Below are positions 15,866-24,489 of a stretch of DNA of 64,000 nucleotides, in pieces. Both the position numbers and the translations under genes were made by a program. This DNA comes from VXYK01 sp965221585 (GTDB lineage Bacteria; Actinomycetota; Acidimicrobiia; Acidimicrobiales; Aldehydirespiratoraceae), in contig OZ244898.1 in assembly GCA_965221585.1 (NCBI GenBank), forward strand, positions 1,054,001-1,118,000. The letters are read 5' to 3'. Under the pieces are notes generated by a model, which worked only from the letters and a program-made list of their open reading frames with translations, was not told where the DNA came from and searched no databases. Numbering within the stretch: position 1 is the first letter of the stretch; each line of letters begins with the position of its first letter.

Positions 15866-17650
15866 ATGAGCATCGACGACAGCCTCGGGTTCGATCCCGA
15901 TGCCCTCCGCGAGAGGTACCGTATCGAGCGCGACAAGCGCCTCCGGCCGGAAGGAAACCGGCAGTACGTGCAAGTCACTGGCAAGCTGGCATCGTTGCTC
16001 GACGACCCGCACGTAGCCGAGGAGATCGAACGCGATCCGGTCGACGAAGCGCTCGACGTGCTTGTGATCGGCGCCGGCTTCTGTGGGCTGCTGACCGGCG
16101 CCCGACTCCGTCAGGCCGGCGTCGAGGACCTCCGCATCATCGAGGCAGCCGGAGACGTCGGCGGCACCTGGTACTGGAACCAGTACCCAGGCGTACAGTG
16201 CGATGTCGAGTCCTACATCTACCTCCCGCTCTTGGAAGAACTCGGCTACATGCCGACGCTCAAGTACGCGTACGGCCCCGAGATCCGTTCCCACGCGGAG
16301 AACATCGCCCACCAGTTCCGGCTCTACGACGGCGCGTTGTTCCAGACGTGGGTGACCAACCTCGACTGGGACAACGCGGCAGACCGTTGGATTGTCACCA
16401 CCAACCGCGGCGATCGCCTCGCCGCCCGCTTCGTCGTTGTCGGAAACGGACCTCTCTCGATGCCGAAGCTGCCCGGTATCCCCGGCATCGACGAGTTCGC
16501 CGGTCACATGTTCCACACCAGCCGGTGGGACTACGACTACACGGGTGGCGACACCACTGGCGGTCTCACGAAACTCAAGGACAAGAAGGTCGGTGTCGTT
16601 GGCACTGGCGCGACCGGCATCCAGTGCGTCCCTCATCTGGGCGAGGCCGCTGAACACCTCTATGTGTTCCAGCGGACCCCGTCATCGGTCGATGTCCGCA
16701 ACAACCGACCGACCGACCCCGAGTGGGTCGAGTCGCTGGAACCAGGATGGCAGGAAGAACGCATCGCGAACTTCTCGATCCTGACATCGGGCGGACACGC
16801 TGACGAAGATCTTGTCAGCGACGGCTGGACCGATATCATCCGCAAGTTCTCGGGAATGGCGAAGAACCGCGACGACGCCGACACGGCGACACTTGCCGAA
16901 CTCGCGGACTTCGAAAAGATGGAAGAGATCCGCGCACGAGTCGACGAGTTCGTCGATGACCCCGATACCGCCGAGTCGCTCAAACCGTGGTATCGCCAGT
17001 TCTGCAAGCGTCCCTGTTTCCATGACGACTATCTCGCCACGTACGGCCGCGACAACGTCACCCTGGTCGACACCGACGGCAAGGGCGTCGAACGGATGAC
17101 CGAAGCCGGCGTCGTCGTCGACGGCGACGAATACGAGGTCGACCTGCTCGTATTCGCGACTGGGTTCGAGGTCGGCACCGACTACAGCCGCCGCGCCTCG
17201 ATGGAGATCCGAGGCGCGGATGGCCAGACCCTCACCGACCACTGGGCCGACGGCATCACCACCCTCCACGGATTGATGACGAATGGATTCCCCAACCTCT
17301 TCCTCATGGGCGGAATGCAGTCCGGCGTGACGCCGAACTTCACCGAGCTGTACAACGAACAGAGCCAGCACGTCGCCTACATCGTTCGGGAAGGCCTCGG
17401 CCAGCCGGAGCAGGTCATCGAGGCCGACGAAACCGCCGTGGTCGGGTGGGTAGAGACCGTGAAAGCAACGGCCAACACCAATTCGACATTCGCCGAGAAC
17501 TGCACGCCCGGCTACTACAACAACGAAGGCCAACCCGGACAGGGACCCGGCTGGTTCGGTGGCAACTACATGGGCGGCGCTCAGGCCTTCTTCGCTATCC
17601 TCCGAGACTGGCGGGAGCAGGGCGACTTGAATGGAATGACCCGACGATGA
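15866..17650 (+). CDS. Flavin-dependent Baeyer-Villiger monooxygenase
   Basis: From ATG 15866 (AAGGA five nt upstream) the protein is 594 residues. It has an FAD Rossmann motif GAGFCG (about 69-74), GGTWYWNQYPGVQCDVES typical of type I BVMOs, the BVMO fingerprint FAGHMFHTSRWD (211-222) and a second NADPH Rossmann GTGATG. These enzymes insert oxygen next to a ketone, giving esters or lactones in the cytoplasm. The long N-terminal extension and length fit the cyclopentadecanone/steroid/phenylacetone group. A cupin gene follows 10 nt later and the esterase at 8767 could open the product. Ketone substrate unknown. Confidence 0.93.
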   Translation: MSIDDSLGFDPDALRERYRIERDKRLRPEGNRQYVQVTGKLASLLDDPHVAEEIERDPVDEALDVLVIGAGFCGLLTGARLRQAGVEDLRIIEAAGDVGGTWYWNQYPGVQCDVESYIYLPLLEELGYMPTLKYAYGPEIRSHAENIAHQFRLYDGALFQTWVTNLDWDNAADRWIVTTNRGDRLAARFVVVGNGPLSMPKLPGIPGIDEFAGHMFHTSRWDYDYTGGDTTGGLTKLKDKKVGVVGTGATGIQCVPHLGEAAEHLYVFQRTPSSVDVRNNRPTDPEWVESLEPGWQEERIANFSILTSGGHADEDLVSDGWTDIIRKFSGMAKNRDDADTATLAELADFEKMEEIRARVDEFVDDPDTAESLKPWYRQFCKRPCFHDDYLATYGRDNVTLVDTDGKGVERMTEAGVVVDGDEYEVDLLVFATGFEVGTDYSRRASMEIRGADGQTLTDHWADGITTLHGLMTNGFPNLFLMGGMQSGVTPNFTELYNEQSQHVAYIVREGLGQPEQVIEADETAVVGWVETVKATANTNSTFAENCTPGYYNNEGQPGQGPGWFGGNYMGGAQAFFAILRDWREQGDLNGMTRR

Positions 17651-17660
17651 GGAGTCGACG

Positions 17661-18122
17661 ATGAACCCGATCTATCAGTTCGATGGCGACAAGATCGCGT
17701 GGACCTCCACCGACGATCCAACCCAGGGCTACCCGTGCAAGTACGAGATGGCTGTCCTTGGTGCCGACCCCGAGACCGGGCGACTGGATCTGATCGTGCG
17801 CTGGCCACCCAACTCGTACTGCCATTTCCACCGCCACGTCGCTGACACCGCGGTGCTCGTCCTCGAAGGTGAACAGCACATCGTCGAGATCCACGACGAC
17901 GGCACCGAAGGCGAACACAAGGTGCGGCCAGCCGGCACCTATGTGATGAGCCCTGGCGGCGAGGCCCACATGGAGTATGGCGGACCCGAGGGCGCCACCG
18001 TCTTTTTCGCGCTCCAGGCCGGTGACGGGCCCGTTTTCGAGACGCTCGATCTCGACATGAACATCCTCAACGCCGCCACCGTCGCCGACATGGCCGAGTC
18101 GGCGACCCTCGATGCCGGCTGA
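17661..18122 (+). CDS. Cupin-domain protein
   Basis: The 153 residues carry the cupin motifs CHFHRHVADTAVLVLEGE (metal His and Glu) and HMEYGGPEGATVFF (second motif His). The style is that of small dioxygenase or sensor cupins such as 2,4'-dihydroxyacetophenone dioxygenase relatives. It has GAGGAG upstream and is ten nt after the monooxygenase stop, so it is co-transcribed. It may oxidise or isomerise a product of that enzyme; this is inferred from context. Confidence 0.82.
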   Translation: MNPIYQFDGDKIAWTSTDDPTQGYPCKYEMAVLGADPETGRLDLIVRWPPNSYCHFHRHVADTAVLVLEGEQHIVEIHDDGTEGEHKVRPAGTYVMSPGGEAHMEYGGPEGATVFFALQAGDGPVFETLDLDMNILNAATVADMAESATLDAG

Positions 18123-18149
18123 TCCAGCAGCCCTCCGCGACACACCCAC

Positions 18150-18180
18150 GAATCCCAGCAGAATCTGAGACGTTGGCCGA
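18150..18180 (+). repeat. Direct repeat copy 2 (after the cupin gene)
   Basis: This copy of the LysR-end repeat lies 28 nt past the cupin stop and is not in any gene. In the right frame it still reads NPSRI-stop, compared with NPSGI-stop at the real LysR end, so it looks like a remnant of a related gene tail. Confidence 0.75.
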
Positions 18181-18252
18181 GGCCGGACCAGCACCACCCT
18201 TTCAGCCCCTAGGGACCTGTCGGTCCTGGTCGGCGGACCGGGAGCGGTTAGC

Positions 18253-19740
18253 ATGGCGGCCGTGAGCGGCAACGGGCTTCTGGAACCGGCGGAGGGGCTG
18301 CTTGACGGCTACGAGGCGAGCCGAACCTACGACGAGGTTTTTGATGCCGATGGCTCGGTCCGCGGCCCCTACCGGCAGATCGTCGAGCGGTTCCGCGAAC
18401 TCGATGCCACCGAACTGCAACGCCTTGAGAACCTGGTCGCCGGGGAGTTCCGCCGCCAGGGCATCACCTTCACCGTCTACAGCGAGGAGGAAGGCACCGA
18501 ACGGATCTGGCCGATGGACCTCTTCCCGCGGCTGATCGCTGCGGCCGAATGGGACGAACTGGCCCGCGGTCTGAGCCAACGGGTGGCTGCGCTCAACTGC
18601 TTCCTGGCGGACTTCTACAACGGAGACGGCGAGGCGCTGGCCGATGGGGTCGTGCCACGCTGGCTGGTTGTCTCCTCGCAGGGATTCGAGCGCAACGCGG
18701 TCGGCATCACGGTCCCTCACAAGGCGCACTGCAATATTGCGGGGATCGATGTGGTGCGTGGTGCCGACGGCCGGTATCGGGTGCTTGAGGACAATCTCCG
18801 CAACCCCAGCGGGATCTCATATGTGGTGGAGAACCGGGCGGCAATGGCAAAGGTCTGTGCCTGGCTGTTCGACGACCATGCGGTGCAGCCCGCCGAGCAG
18901 TACGGAACGATGTTGCGCTCCACCCTGGAGTCGATGGCACCTGACGGCGGAGATTCGCCCCACATCGTGGTGTTGACGCCGGGCATCTTCAACTCGGCGT
19001 ATTTTGAGCACGCATTCCTGGCCCGCTCGATGGGCGTGGAACTGGTGGAGGGCCGCGACCTGGTGGTGGACGATCACACGGTCTACTCCCGCACCATCGA
19101 GGGGCTCGTGAAGGTCGACGTGATCTACAGGCGAATCGACGACGATTTCTTGGATCCGGTGTCGTTCAATCCCGACTCCGCTTTGGGGATCCCGGGATTG
19201 CTGAGCGCCCTGCGCGCCGGCAATGTCACGGTCTGCAACGCTCTTGGCAACGGTGTGGTCGACGACAAGGCTGTGTACCCCTACGTGCCCGACCTGATCC
19301 GCTACTACCTGGGTGCCGAGCCGATCATCGACAACGTCGAGACGTACACGATGTGGGACCCCGACCAACGGGCCGAGGCACTGGGGAGGCTGGACCAACT
19401 CGTGGCCAAACCGGTCGGAGAATCCGGGGGATACGGCGTGTTGATCGGACCCCACGCCAGCGAACAGGAACTCCAGGAGGCTCGGGCCACCATCGAGGCC
19501 GCACCCCGTGAGTGGATCGTGCAGGAACTGGTGCAACTGTCGACTCTGCCCGCCTGCGCGGACAACCGCCTTGAGCCCCGGCATCTGGATCTGCGTCCCT
19601 TCGTGCTCACGGGCGAGCGGACCGAGGTGTTCCCCGGTGGGCTCACCCGTGTGGCCATGCGGCGCGGGTCGTTGATCGTGAATTCATCCCAGGGCGGAGG
19701 GTCCAAGGACACCTGGGTGCTGGCCCACGAGTCGTCATGA
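18253..19740 (+). CDS. Circularly permuted ATP-grasp protein (type 2, DUF404/407)
   Basis: The 495 residues match circularly permuted ATP-grasp proteins: GPYRQIVERF near the N-terminus, ITFTVYSEEEGTERIWPMDL, FLADFYNGD, RVLEDNLRNPSGISYV, DVIYRRIDDDFLDP, VAKPVGESGGYG and VMRRGSLIVNSSQGGGSKD-like C-terminus. ATP-grasp enzymes ligate carboxylates to amines. The gene is joined by ATGA overlap to the alpha-E gene and then the transglutaminase, a partnership known from comparative genomics and predicted to make or modify a peptide. GGGAG about eight nt upstream of the ATG supports the start. Product unknown. Confidence 0.92.
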   Translation: MAAVSGNGLLEPAEGLLDGYEASRTYDEVFDADGSVRGPYRQIVERFRELDATELQRLENLVAGEFRRQGITFTVYSEEEGTERIWPMDLFPRLIAAAEWDELARGLSQRVAALNCFLADFYNGDGEALADGVVPRWLVVSSQGFERNAVGITVPHKAHCNIAGIDVVRGADGRYRVLEDNLRNPSGISYVVENRAAMAKVCAWLFDDHAVQPAEQYGTMLRSTLESMAPDGGDSPHIVVLTPGIFNSAYFEHAFLARSMGVELVEGRDLVVDDHTVYSRTIEGLVKVDVIYRRIDDDFLDPVSFNPDSALGIPGLLSALRAGNVTVCNALGNGVVDDKAVYPYVPDLIRYYLGAEPIIDNVETYTMWDPDQRAEALGRLDQLVAKPVGESGGYGVLIGPHASEQELQEARATIEAAPREWIVQELVQLSTLPACADNRLEPRHLDLRPFVLTGERTEVFPGGLTRVAMRRGSLIVNSSQGGGSKDTWVLAHESS

Positions 19741-20702
19741 TTCTCGCGCGGCACGCTGATGCACTGCTGTGGACGGGCCGCTATCTGGAGCGCGCCGAGA
19801 CGACTTCTCGGAGCCTGGACTACGCGGCCAACTCGATCACCGGTCTACGTGCCGATGAAGCCCGGGCCGAGGGTGAACTGCTCGTCAAGACCCTGGGCCT
19901 TCAGGACGAACTGGAGGCAGTCGGTCCACTCGACAGCAGACCGCAACTGGTCGCATTCCTGTTGTCGGACACGGACAACCCCGGATCGCTGGTGTCGTCG
20001 ATCATTGCGGTACGTGAGAACCTTCGCTCGGTCCGGGATCGGATTCCGATCGAGCTCTGGGAGGAAGCGAACGGGCTGTATCTGAGGTTCCCGTTCCTGG
20101 GCCACGAGAACACGCCGAGCGATCTGCACGAGGTGCTGTTGATGGTCCGGCGGGCCTGCTTGGCGATCTCGGGAGTGCTGAACGAGGGCATGCGACGTGA
20201 CGAGGGGCATGCATTTGTGGTGGTGGGCAGGATGCTGGAGCGGTCGATTTTCACGGTCGGTCTGCTGGAGGCGAGCCACAGCGATCCCAGGGGGGCGTTG
20301 GATGCCGGCCGAATGTTGCGCTTGACCAGTTCGGTGCAGGCCTACCACCGGCAGCACGGCAACGCCCCCGACTTCGACGGCGTGGTGCGCTACTTGCTGC
20401 ACGCCGATGATCTGCCCCGTTCGGTGATGTCTTGTCTGGTTCGCGCCGAGGAGTGCCTCATTGAATTGGCCTCGGGTGCGGTGGCGTTGGATCGCCCCCG
20501 TCGCAGGATCGCCCTGCTTCGCTCCCGCTTGGAGTTCGGCGACTTGGCGGAGGCTATGGCGGACGCTCCCGGACCAGCGCTGTTGGAGTTCGGGTCGGAG
20601 TTGGCGGAGGTGGCCTCCGATGTGCAAGCCGGTATCGCCCCGCCTGCGACCCTGGCCGCACCCCGCTCGCAGTACCTGCGCCCCGGCGGTCCGTTGCGAT
20701 GA
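19737..20702 (+). CDS. Alpha-E domain protein (DUF403)
   Basis: The 321-residue all-helical protein has the family opening LARHADALLWTGRYLERAE and repeated helices with conserved Glu/Arg (FVVVGRMLERSIFTVGLLE, SVMSCLVRAEECL). Alpha-E proteins always travel with circularly permuted ATP-grasp and transglutaminase-like genes, as here. The biochemical role is unknown; it is thought to act with the ligase. It begins within the ATP-grasp stop (ATGA). Its own stop opens the unusual repeat relay to the next gene. Confidence 0.92.
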   Translation: MILARHADALLWTGRYLERAETTSRSLDYAANSITGLRADEARAEGELLVKTLGLQDELEAVGPLDSRPQLVAFLLSDTDNPGSLVSSIIAVRENLRSVRDRIPIELWEEANGLYLRFPFLGHENTPSDLHEVLLMVRRACLAISGVLNEGMRRDEGHAFVVVGRMLERSIFTVGLLEASHSDPRGALDAGRMLRLTSSVQAYHRQHGNAPDFDGVVRYLLHADDLPRSVMSCLVRAEECLIELASGAVALDRPRRRIALLRSRLEFGDLAEAMADAPGPALLEFGSELAEVASDVQAGIAPPATLAAPRSQYLRPGGPLR

Positions 20703-20730
20703 GGTTTGTGCGATGAGGTTTGTGCGATGA
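20698..20730 (+). promoter_or_regulatory. 14-bp tandem duplication making an ATGA stop-start relay
   Basis: GATGAGGTTTGTGC occurs twice in tandem (20698-20711 and 20712-20725) and is followed by GATGAAG. The alpha-E stop overlaps ATG 20699. That ATG opens a five-codon mini-ORF (MRFVR) whose stop overlaps ATG 20713, which opens an identical mini-ORF whose stop overlaps the transglutaminase ATG 20727. Removing both copies would restore a simple ATGA overlap. Confidence 0.8.
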
Positions 20731-21707
20731 AGCTCGGAATCTCCTACCGGTTGCACTTTCATTACTCGGAGGCCGTGACCGAATCGCAGAACGAGGTGCG
20801 TGTGCGGCCCCGAGACGACGAGTCCCAGCGGGTGCTCTCATATCAGCTCTCGTCACGCCCGGAGCTGGCGGTCCTTTCGGTTCGAGACTATTGGGGCACG
20901 GTCGTTGAGCACCTCGGCATCCGTACGCCGCATACCGAACTGGAGCTGGTGGCGGAGGCTGAGGTGGAGACTGCGCCGCGTTCGGTGCCCTCTGGCGCGC
21001 AGGCGATCACGGCGCTGGCTGACGAAGATTTCCGGTCCGAGTTCCTGGAGTATCTGTCGTCGTCGCAGCATGTGGAGTGGGACAGTGACGATGTGGTTGC
21101 ACAGCGGGCCGCTGCGGCGGTTGCCGGCGCTTCATCGGTGCAGGAGATGGTCTCGGCCGTGGTGGCCGAGGTACGTGCCGCACTCGTCTATAGGCAGGAC
21201 AGCACTGACATCGGGGTGACACTGCCGGAGTTGCTCGAGGGTGGTGAGGGAGTGTGTCAGGACTTCGCGCACTTGGCGTTGGGGATGTTGCGCAGCGTGG
21301 GTGTTCCCGCCCGTTATGTGTCGGGCTATCTGTTCGCTGCCGACGAGTCCGCGCCCGATGCGCCGGATGCAGACTTGGTGAGCGTGCAGACCCATGCCTG
21401 GATCGAGGTTGCAGTGCCTGGCTGGGGCTGGTGGGCTCTTGATCCGACCAACGGGGGAGAGGTCGGTGAGCGTCACGTGGTGATTGGCTACGGCCGCGAC
21501 TACGGCGACGTTCCGCCGGTCCGAGGTGTGTTCACAGGCTCGGGATTGGCCGAAGTGGAGTCCGAGGTGGTGATCTACAAGAAGACTGACGGTGCCGCCC
21601 GTACCGTTGCCCCCGTGCCCGCCACCCCACGCTCCGCGCCCGCCACGGTGCGTTCCGTGATCCAACACGACCACCGGTCCGCCCAACAAGCCTCCCAACA
21701 GCAGTGA
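20727..21707 (+). CDS. Transglutaminase-like protein with bacterial N-terminal domain
   Basis: The 326-residue product starts at ATG 20727 (LGISYRLHFHYSEAVTESQN, the bacterial transglutaminase N-terminal beta domain). The core has the Cys-His-Asp triad: EGVCQDFAHLALGMLRSVGV, QTHAWIEVAVPGWGWW and ALDPTN, and ends with a basic, Pro-rich tail. Such proteins are thought to act as peptidases or amide-forming enzymes with the ATP-grasp and alpha-E partners. No signal peptide, so the site of action is cytoplasmic. Upstream in-frame TTG 20706 is less likely than the coupled ATG. Confidence 0.9.
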   Translation: MKLGISYRLHFHYSEAVTESQNEVRVRPRDDESQRVLSYQLSSRPELAVLSVRDYWGTVVEHLGIRTPHTELELVAEAEVETAPRSVPSGAQAITALADEDFRSEFLEYLSSSQHVEWDSDDVVAQRAAAAVAGASSVQEMVSAVVAEVRAALVYRQDSTDIGVTLPELLEGGEGVCQDFAHLALGMLRSVGVPARYVSGYLFAADESAPDAPDADLVSVQTHAWIEVAVPGWGWWALDPTNGGEVGERHVVIGYGRDYGDVPPVRGVFTGSGLAEVESEVVIYKKTDGAARTVAPVPATPRSAPATVRSVIQHDHRSAQQASQQQ

Positions 21708-21747
21708 CCCAAATCGCCAGGTAGTGGTTTGCGTTTTTCTGCGACTC

Positions 21748-22662
21748 TCACACTGGGAATTGCACGTTGGTGAGGTCTTCTGAGGCGGCCCAGAGGCGCT
21801 GCTGGATCTGGGAGTTGTGGGAGCGGTCGCTGGAGGACACCAAGATCGGGTGACCCCGGGTCTCCTGGAAACCGTCGGGGCCGTAGTACTGGCCGCCGTG
21901 CGCGGCGGGATCGACAGCCGCCCGCAGTGTCGGAAGGGCACCCATCGCCGCGCGCTGCGCCATGACCTTCAGCATCGGCTCGAACAACCGGCCCCCGGGA
22001 ATATGGCGCCCAAGCTCGGTAGCCGAACCGCCGGGATGAGCGGCTAAAGCCATCGTCTCAGCACCCGCCGCGCGCAGACGACGCTCCAACTCATAGGTGA
22101 ACAAGAGGTTCGCCAGCTTCGAACGGCCGTACGCAGCCACCCGGTTGTAACGCCGCTCAGCCCCAAGATCGTCGAAGTCGATCTTCGAGAGAATGCGGTG
22201 ACCGACGCTGCTCACCGTGACCACCCGCGACCCGGCGACGCCCAACAGATGATGCAGCACCAAGCCGGTGAACGCGAAGTGACCCAGATGATTCGTGCCG
22301 AACTGCATCTCGAAACCGTCGGCGGTCTTGGATCGCGGCGTGTACATGACCCCGGCGTTGTTGATCAGGAGGTCAATGCGCTCAAATCGCTCTGCCAGCT
22401 CCGCAGCAGCCCCACGGATCGAGTCCAGAGACGCCAGATCGAGTTCCAGCAACTCGAGGCTGGCAGCGCCATGGTCGGCCTGGATCGCTTCGAGGGCTGC
22501 TTGCCCTTTCTCCAAATTGCGCACGGCCAGCACCACCAAGGCACCGCTGCCAGCCAAAGCCCGCGCCGTTTCGAGGCCGAGGCCGGTGTTGGCACCAGTC
22601 ACTACCGCCACCCGTCCCGACTGGTCTGCGATGTAGTCAACGGTCCACTTCTTGTCACTCAT
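21748..22662 (-). CDS. Short-chain dehydrogenase/reductase, retinol dehydrogenase-like
   Basis: From ATG 22660-22662 the protein is 304 residues. It has the NAD(P) glycine motif TGANTGLG, NNAGVM, a Ser in VTVSSVGH and YGRSKLAN, the SDR catalytic tetrad. The C-terminal part (AAHPGGSATELGRH) resembles the plant/bacterial protochlorophyllide reductase and retinol dehydrogenase group. An in-frame extension to 23292 is antisense to or overlaps the next membrane gene and is rejected. Substrate is unknown; it stands alone, convergent with the transglutaminase operon. Confidence 0.88.
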   Translation of the reverse strand: MSDKKWTVDYIADQSGRVAVVTGANTGLGLETARALAGSGALVVLAVRNLEKGQAALEAIQADHGAASLELLELDLASLDSIRGAAAELAERFERIDLLINNAGVMYTPRSKTADGFEMQFGTNHLGHFAFTGLVLHHLLGVAGSRVVTVSSVGHRILSKIDFDDLGAERRYNRVAAYGRSKLANLLFTYELERRLRAAGAETMALAAHPGGSATELGRHIPGGRLFEPMLKVMAQRAAMGALPTLRAAVDPAAHGGQYYGPDGFQETRGHPILVSSSDRSHNSQIQQRLWAASEDLTNVQFPV

Positions 22663-22730
22663 CGGGTTGCCCTGTCGTTGGTCGCTGTGGTTCGACGAAC
22701 TGTACCGGCTCGACAACGGCGACTGAGCGT

Positions 22731-23327
22731 TCAGCGTCGGCCGAACCAGCGCACGCCCAACAGAGAACCGATCATGCCGCCGGCACTCGACAGCGCCAGG
22801 TCGCCGATGGTATCGCCGTAGGTCAGCGACAGCCCGCCTCCCGCGCCGGTCTCGGCCACGATCCACTCGGCGATCTCCCAGCCGACTATGGCCAACGCGC
22901 CGATTCCTGCTCCCAACAGCCAGGCATCTGCCTTCGATATATCGCTTGCAGAGTCGATGCGCCGGAATCGCCATGCGTGGAACGCCGACACCAACAGCAC
23001 CCAGTTCAACGTGTGCAGCACGTCGTCGGTCGCAGCGAACGAATCGTAGAAGCCCACGAGGTTGCCGAGTGTGTCCAGCAGGAACGGCAGCACTACCAAC
23101 ACGTCCGCGGTCGCAGGATACGGAGCGAAACGCCGTCGCCAAGCGACGGGAACCACCACCGTGGAAAGCATGAACAGAGGGAACCGAAACCCCATGCCCT
23201 TGCCTTCGAGATGGTCGAGAGGAACGGTCAAGGCGACAACGAACGCGAGTGCCAAGGCCACCTTCATCGCGACAGCCAAACGAATCCCCCAAGCCCCGCT
23301 GTCGAGGCGAGCTACTCCGTTGCTCAC
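22731..23327 (-). CDS. Polytopic membrane protein, DUF2238/YjdF-like
   Basis: The 198-residue protein has five or six hydrophobic segments (VALALAFVVALTV, FPLFMLSTVVVPVAW, ADVLVVLPFLLDTL, LNWVLLVSAF, GALAIVGWEIAEW, LSSAGGMIGSLLG). TDDVLHTLN, GWEIAEW and TYGDTIGDLALS resemble the DRLVH, ELxEW and GDxxDxxxD positions I recall from DUF2238 inner-membrane proteins. No function is known for that family. GTG start with GAGGG upstream. Confidence 0.6.
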   Translation of the reverse strand: MSNGVARLDSGAWGIRLAVAMKVALALAFVVALTVPLDHLEGKGMGFRFPLFMLSTVVVPVAWRRRFAPYPATADVLVVLPFLLDTLGNLVGFYDSFAATDDVLHTLNWVLLVSAFHAWRFRRIDSASDISKADAWLLGAGIGALAIVGWEIAEWIVAETGAGGGLSLTYGDTIGDLALSSAGGMIGSLLGVRWFGRR

Positions 23328-23366
23328 GCGGATGCCCTCGTTACCGACAGCATGACAGCAGATCGC

Positions 23367-24461
23367 CTAGGCGAGTTTCGTAGCAATGTCGGTGGCCGAC
23401 CGCAGCGCCGCGCCGTCACTCGTCGTGTTCCACGATCCGGGGTGAACGGGCTGCTTCTCCGCCTCGGCGAGCAGATCAGTGAGCAACGTCACCCGGTCGA
23501 CCCCGACAGCGGACCACAGGTACAACCCGAATGCGCCGGGGATCGGATTGATTTCGTTCAACAGGACTCTGCCGTCGCCGTCCCACAGGAAATCCACGCG
23601 TGGAGCGCCGCTGATCTGCATTGCCAAAGCGAGATCCCGAGCGGCGTCCTCAATCGTCGCTGAGATCCCCGAAGGCAGCTCGGCGGGCAGTTCACGAGGG
23701 GCAGACTCCATCCCCTCAGCACCTGAGAGATACTTGGTGGCGTAGTCGTAGACACCGTCGGACAAAGGCCGTTCGATCGCCGACACCTGCAGTCGGGGGT
23801 AGGTGCGCACAGCGATATTCAGATCGACCCATCCTTCGAGGTACGGCTGCACCACCAGCCCTGAACGCGCCGATGTGCCCTTCGAAAGCGCCTCGATCGT
23901 CGCGGCATCGCCGATGCCGACCTCGACACCGATCGATGAACCGCCGAAGCGAGGCTTGACCGCCCACGGAGGACCGAACGGCGCAGCAAACTCAGCCCCC
24001 GGTTCGAAGGGAACACTCGGGATCGTCTCGATACCGATCGCATCGGCGACCGCTGTGGTTGCCAGCTTGTCCATCGACAACGCGCAGGATCGGGCGTTGG
24101 GTCCGGTAACACGCATTCCGGCGAGGCGGAGCAGCGAGTCCAAGCCGCCGTCCTCGCCCGGACCACCATGGCAGCAGTTCAACACGACATCGATGTCGAG
24201 GGGCCGGTTCCGTCGGCGTCCCCGTTCGGCGAAGCCGCCCGGAATCGTGAACTCGACCGGAGAGAAACCCTCCCGGTCCGGCCCGGCGAAGTCCTTGGCC
24301 TCCGCGTCGGCGGGCACACACTCGAATCTCGCCTGCTTCGTCCAGTAGAGGAGGCTCGTATCGGTGCCGGCATCGCGCAACAGTCGCGCCGCCTGCAGAC
24401 CGGTCAGAATGCTGATGTCGTGCTCCGGTGACAGCCCCCCGAATACAACTGCGACCTTCAA
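23367..24461 (-). CDS. ddl: D-alanine--D-alanine ligase
   Basis: The 364-residue ATP-grasp ligase begins KVAVVFGGLSPEHDISILTG, which is characteristic of Ddl, and continues with LLYWTKQ, CCHGGPGEDG, the central AVKPRFGGSSIGVEVG and VDFLWDGDGRVLLNEINPIPG. It makes the D-Ala-D-Ala dipeptide for peptidoglycan. The start is TTG 24459-24461 preceded by a strong AGGAGG. It follows the MurF-like gene by 28 nt, so both steps of terminal dipeptide synthesis and addition are probably in one operon. Confidence 0.9.
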   Translation of the reverse strand: MKVAVVFGGLSPEHDISILTGLQAARLLRDAGTDTSLLYWTKQARFECVPADAEAKDFAGPDREGFSPVEFTIPGGFAERGRRRNRPLDIDVVLNCCHGGPGEDGGLDSLLRLAGMRVTGPNARSCALSMDKLATTAVADAIGIETIPSVPFEPGAEFAAPFGPPWAVKPRFGGSSIGVEVGIGDAATIEALSKGTSARSGLVVQPYLEGWVDLNIAVRTYPRLQVSAIERPLSDGVYDYATKYLSGAEGMESAPRELPAELPSGISATIEDAARDLALAMQISGAPRVDFLWDGDGRVLLNEINPIPGAFGLYLWSAVGVDRVTLLTDLLAEAEKQPVHPGSWNTTSDGAALRSATDIATKLA

Positions 24462-24489
24462 CTTGGCCTCCTAGGTCCTACGCAGAGTC

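Noticed and set aside
15178..16653. 491-codon plus frame over MaoC and BVMO genes
   Set aside because: Arg/Pro-rich shadow spanning two real genes on opposite strands.
18150..18180. Rho-independent terminator
   Set aside because: The repeat has no hairpin or U tract; it resembles a gene end instead.
21748..23292. 514-residue version of the SDR
   Set aside because: The N-terminal extension overlaps the DUF2238-like gene and lacks SDR features; the ATG at 22662 is the normal start.
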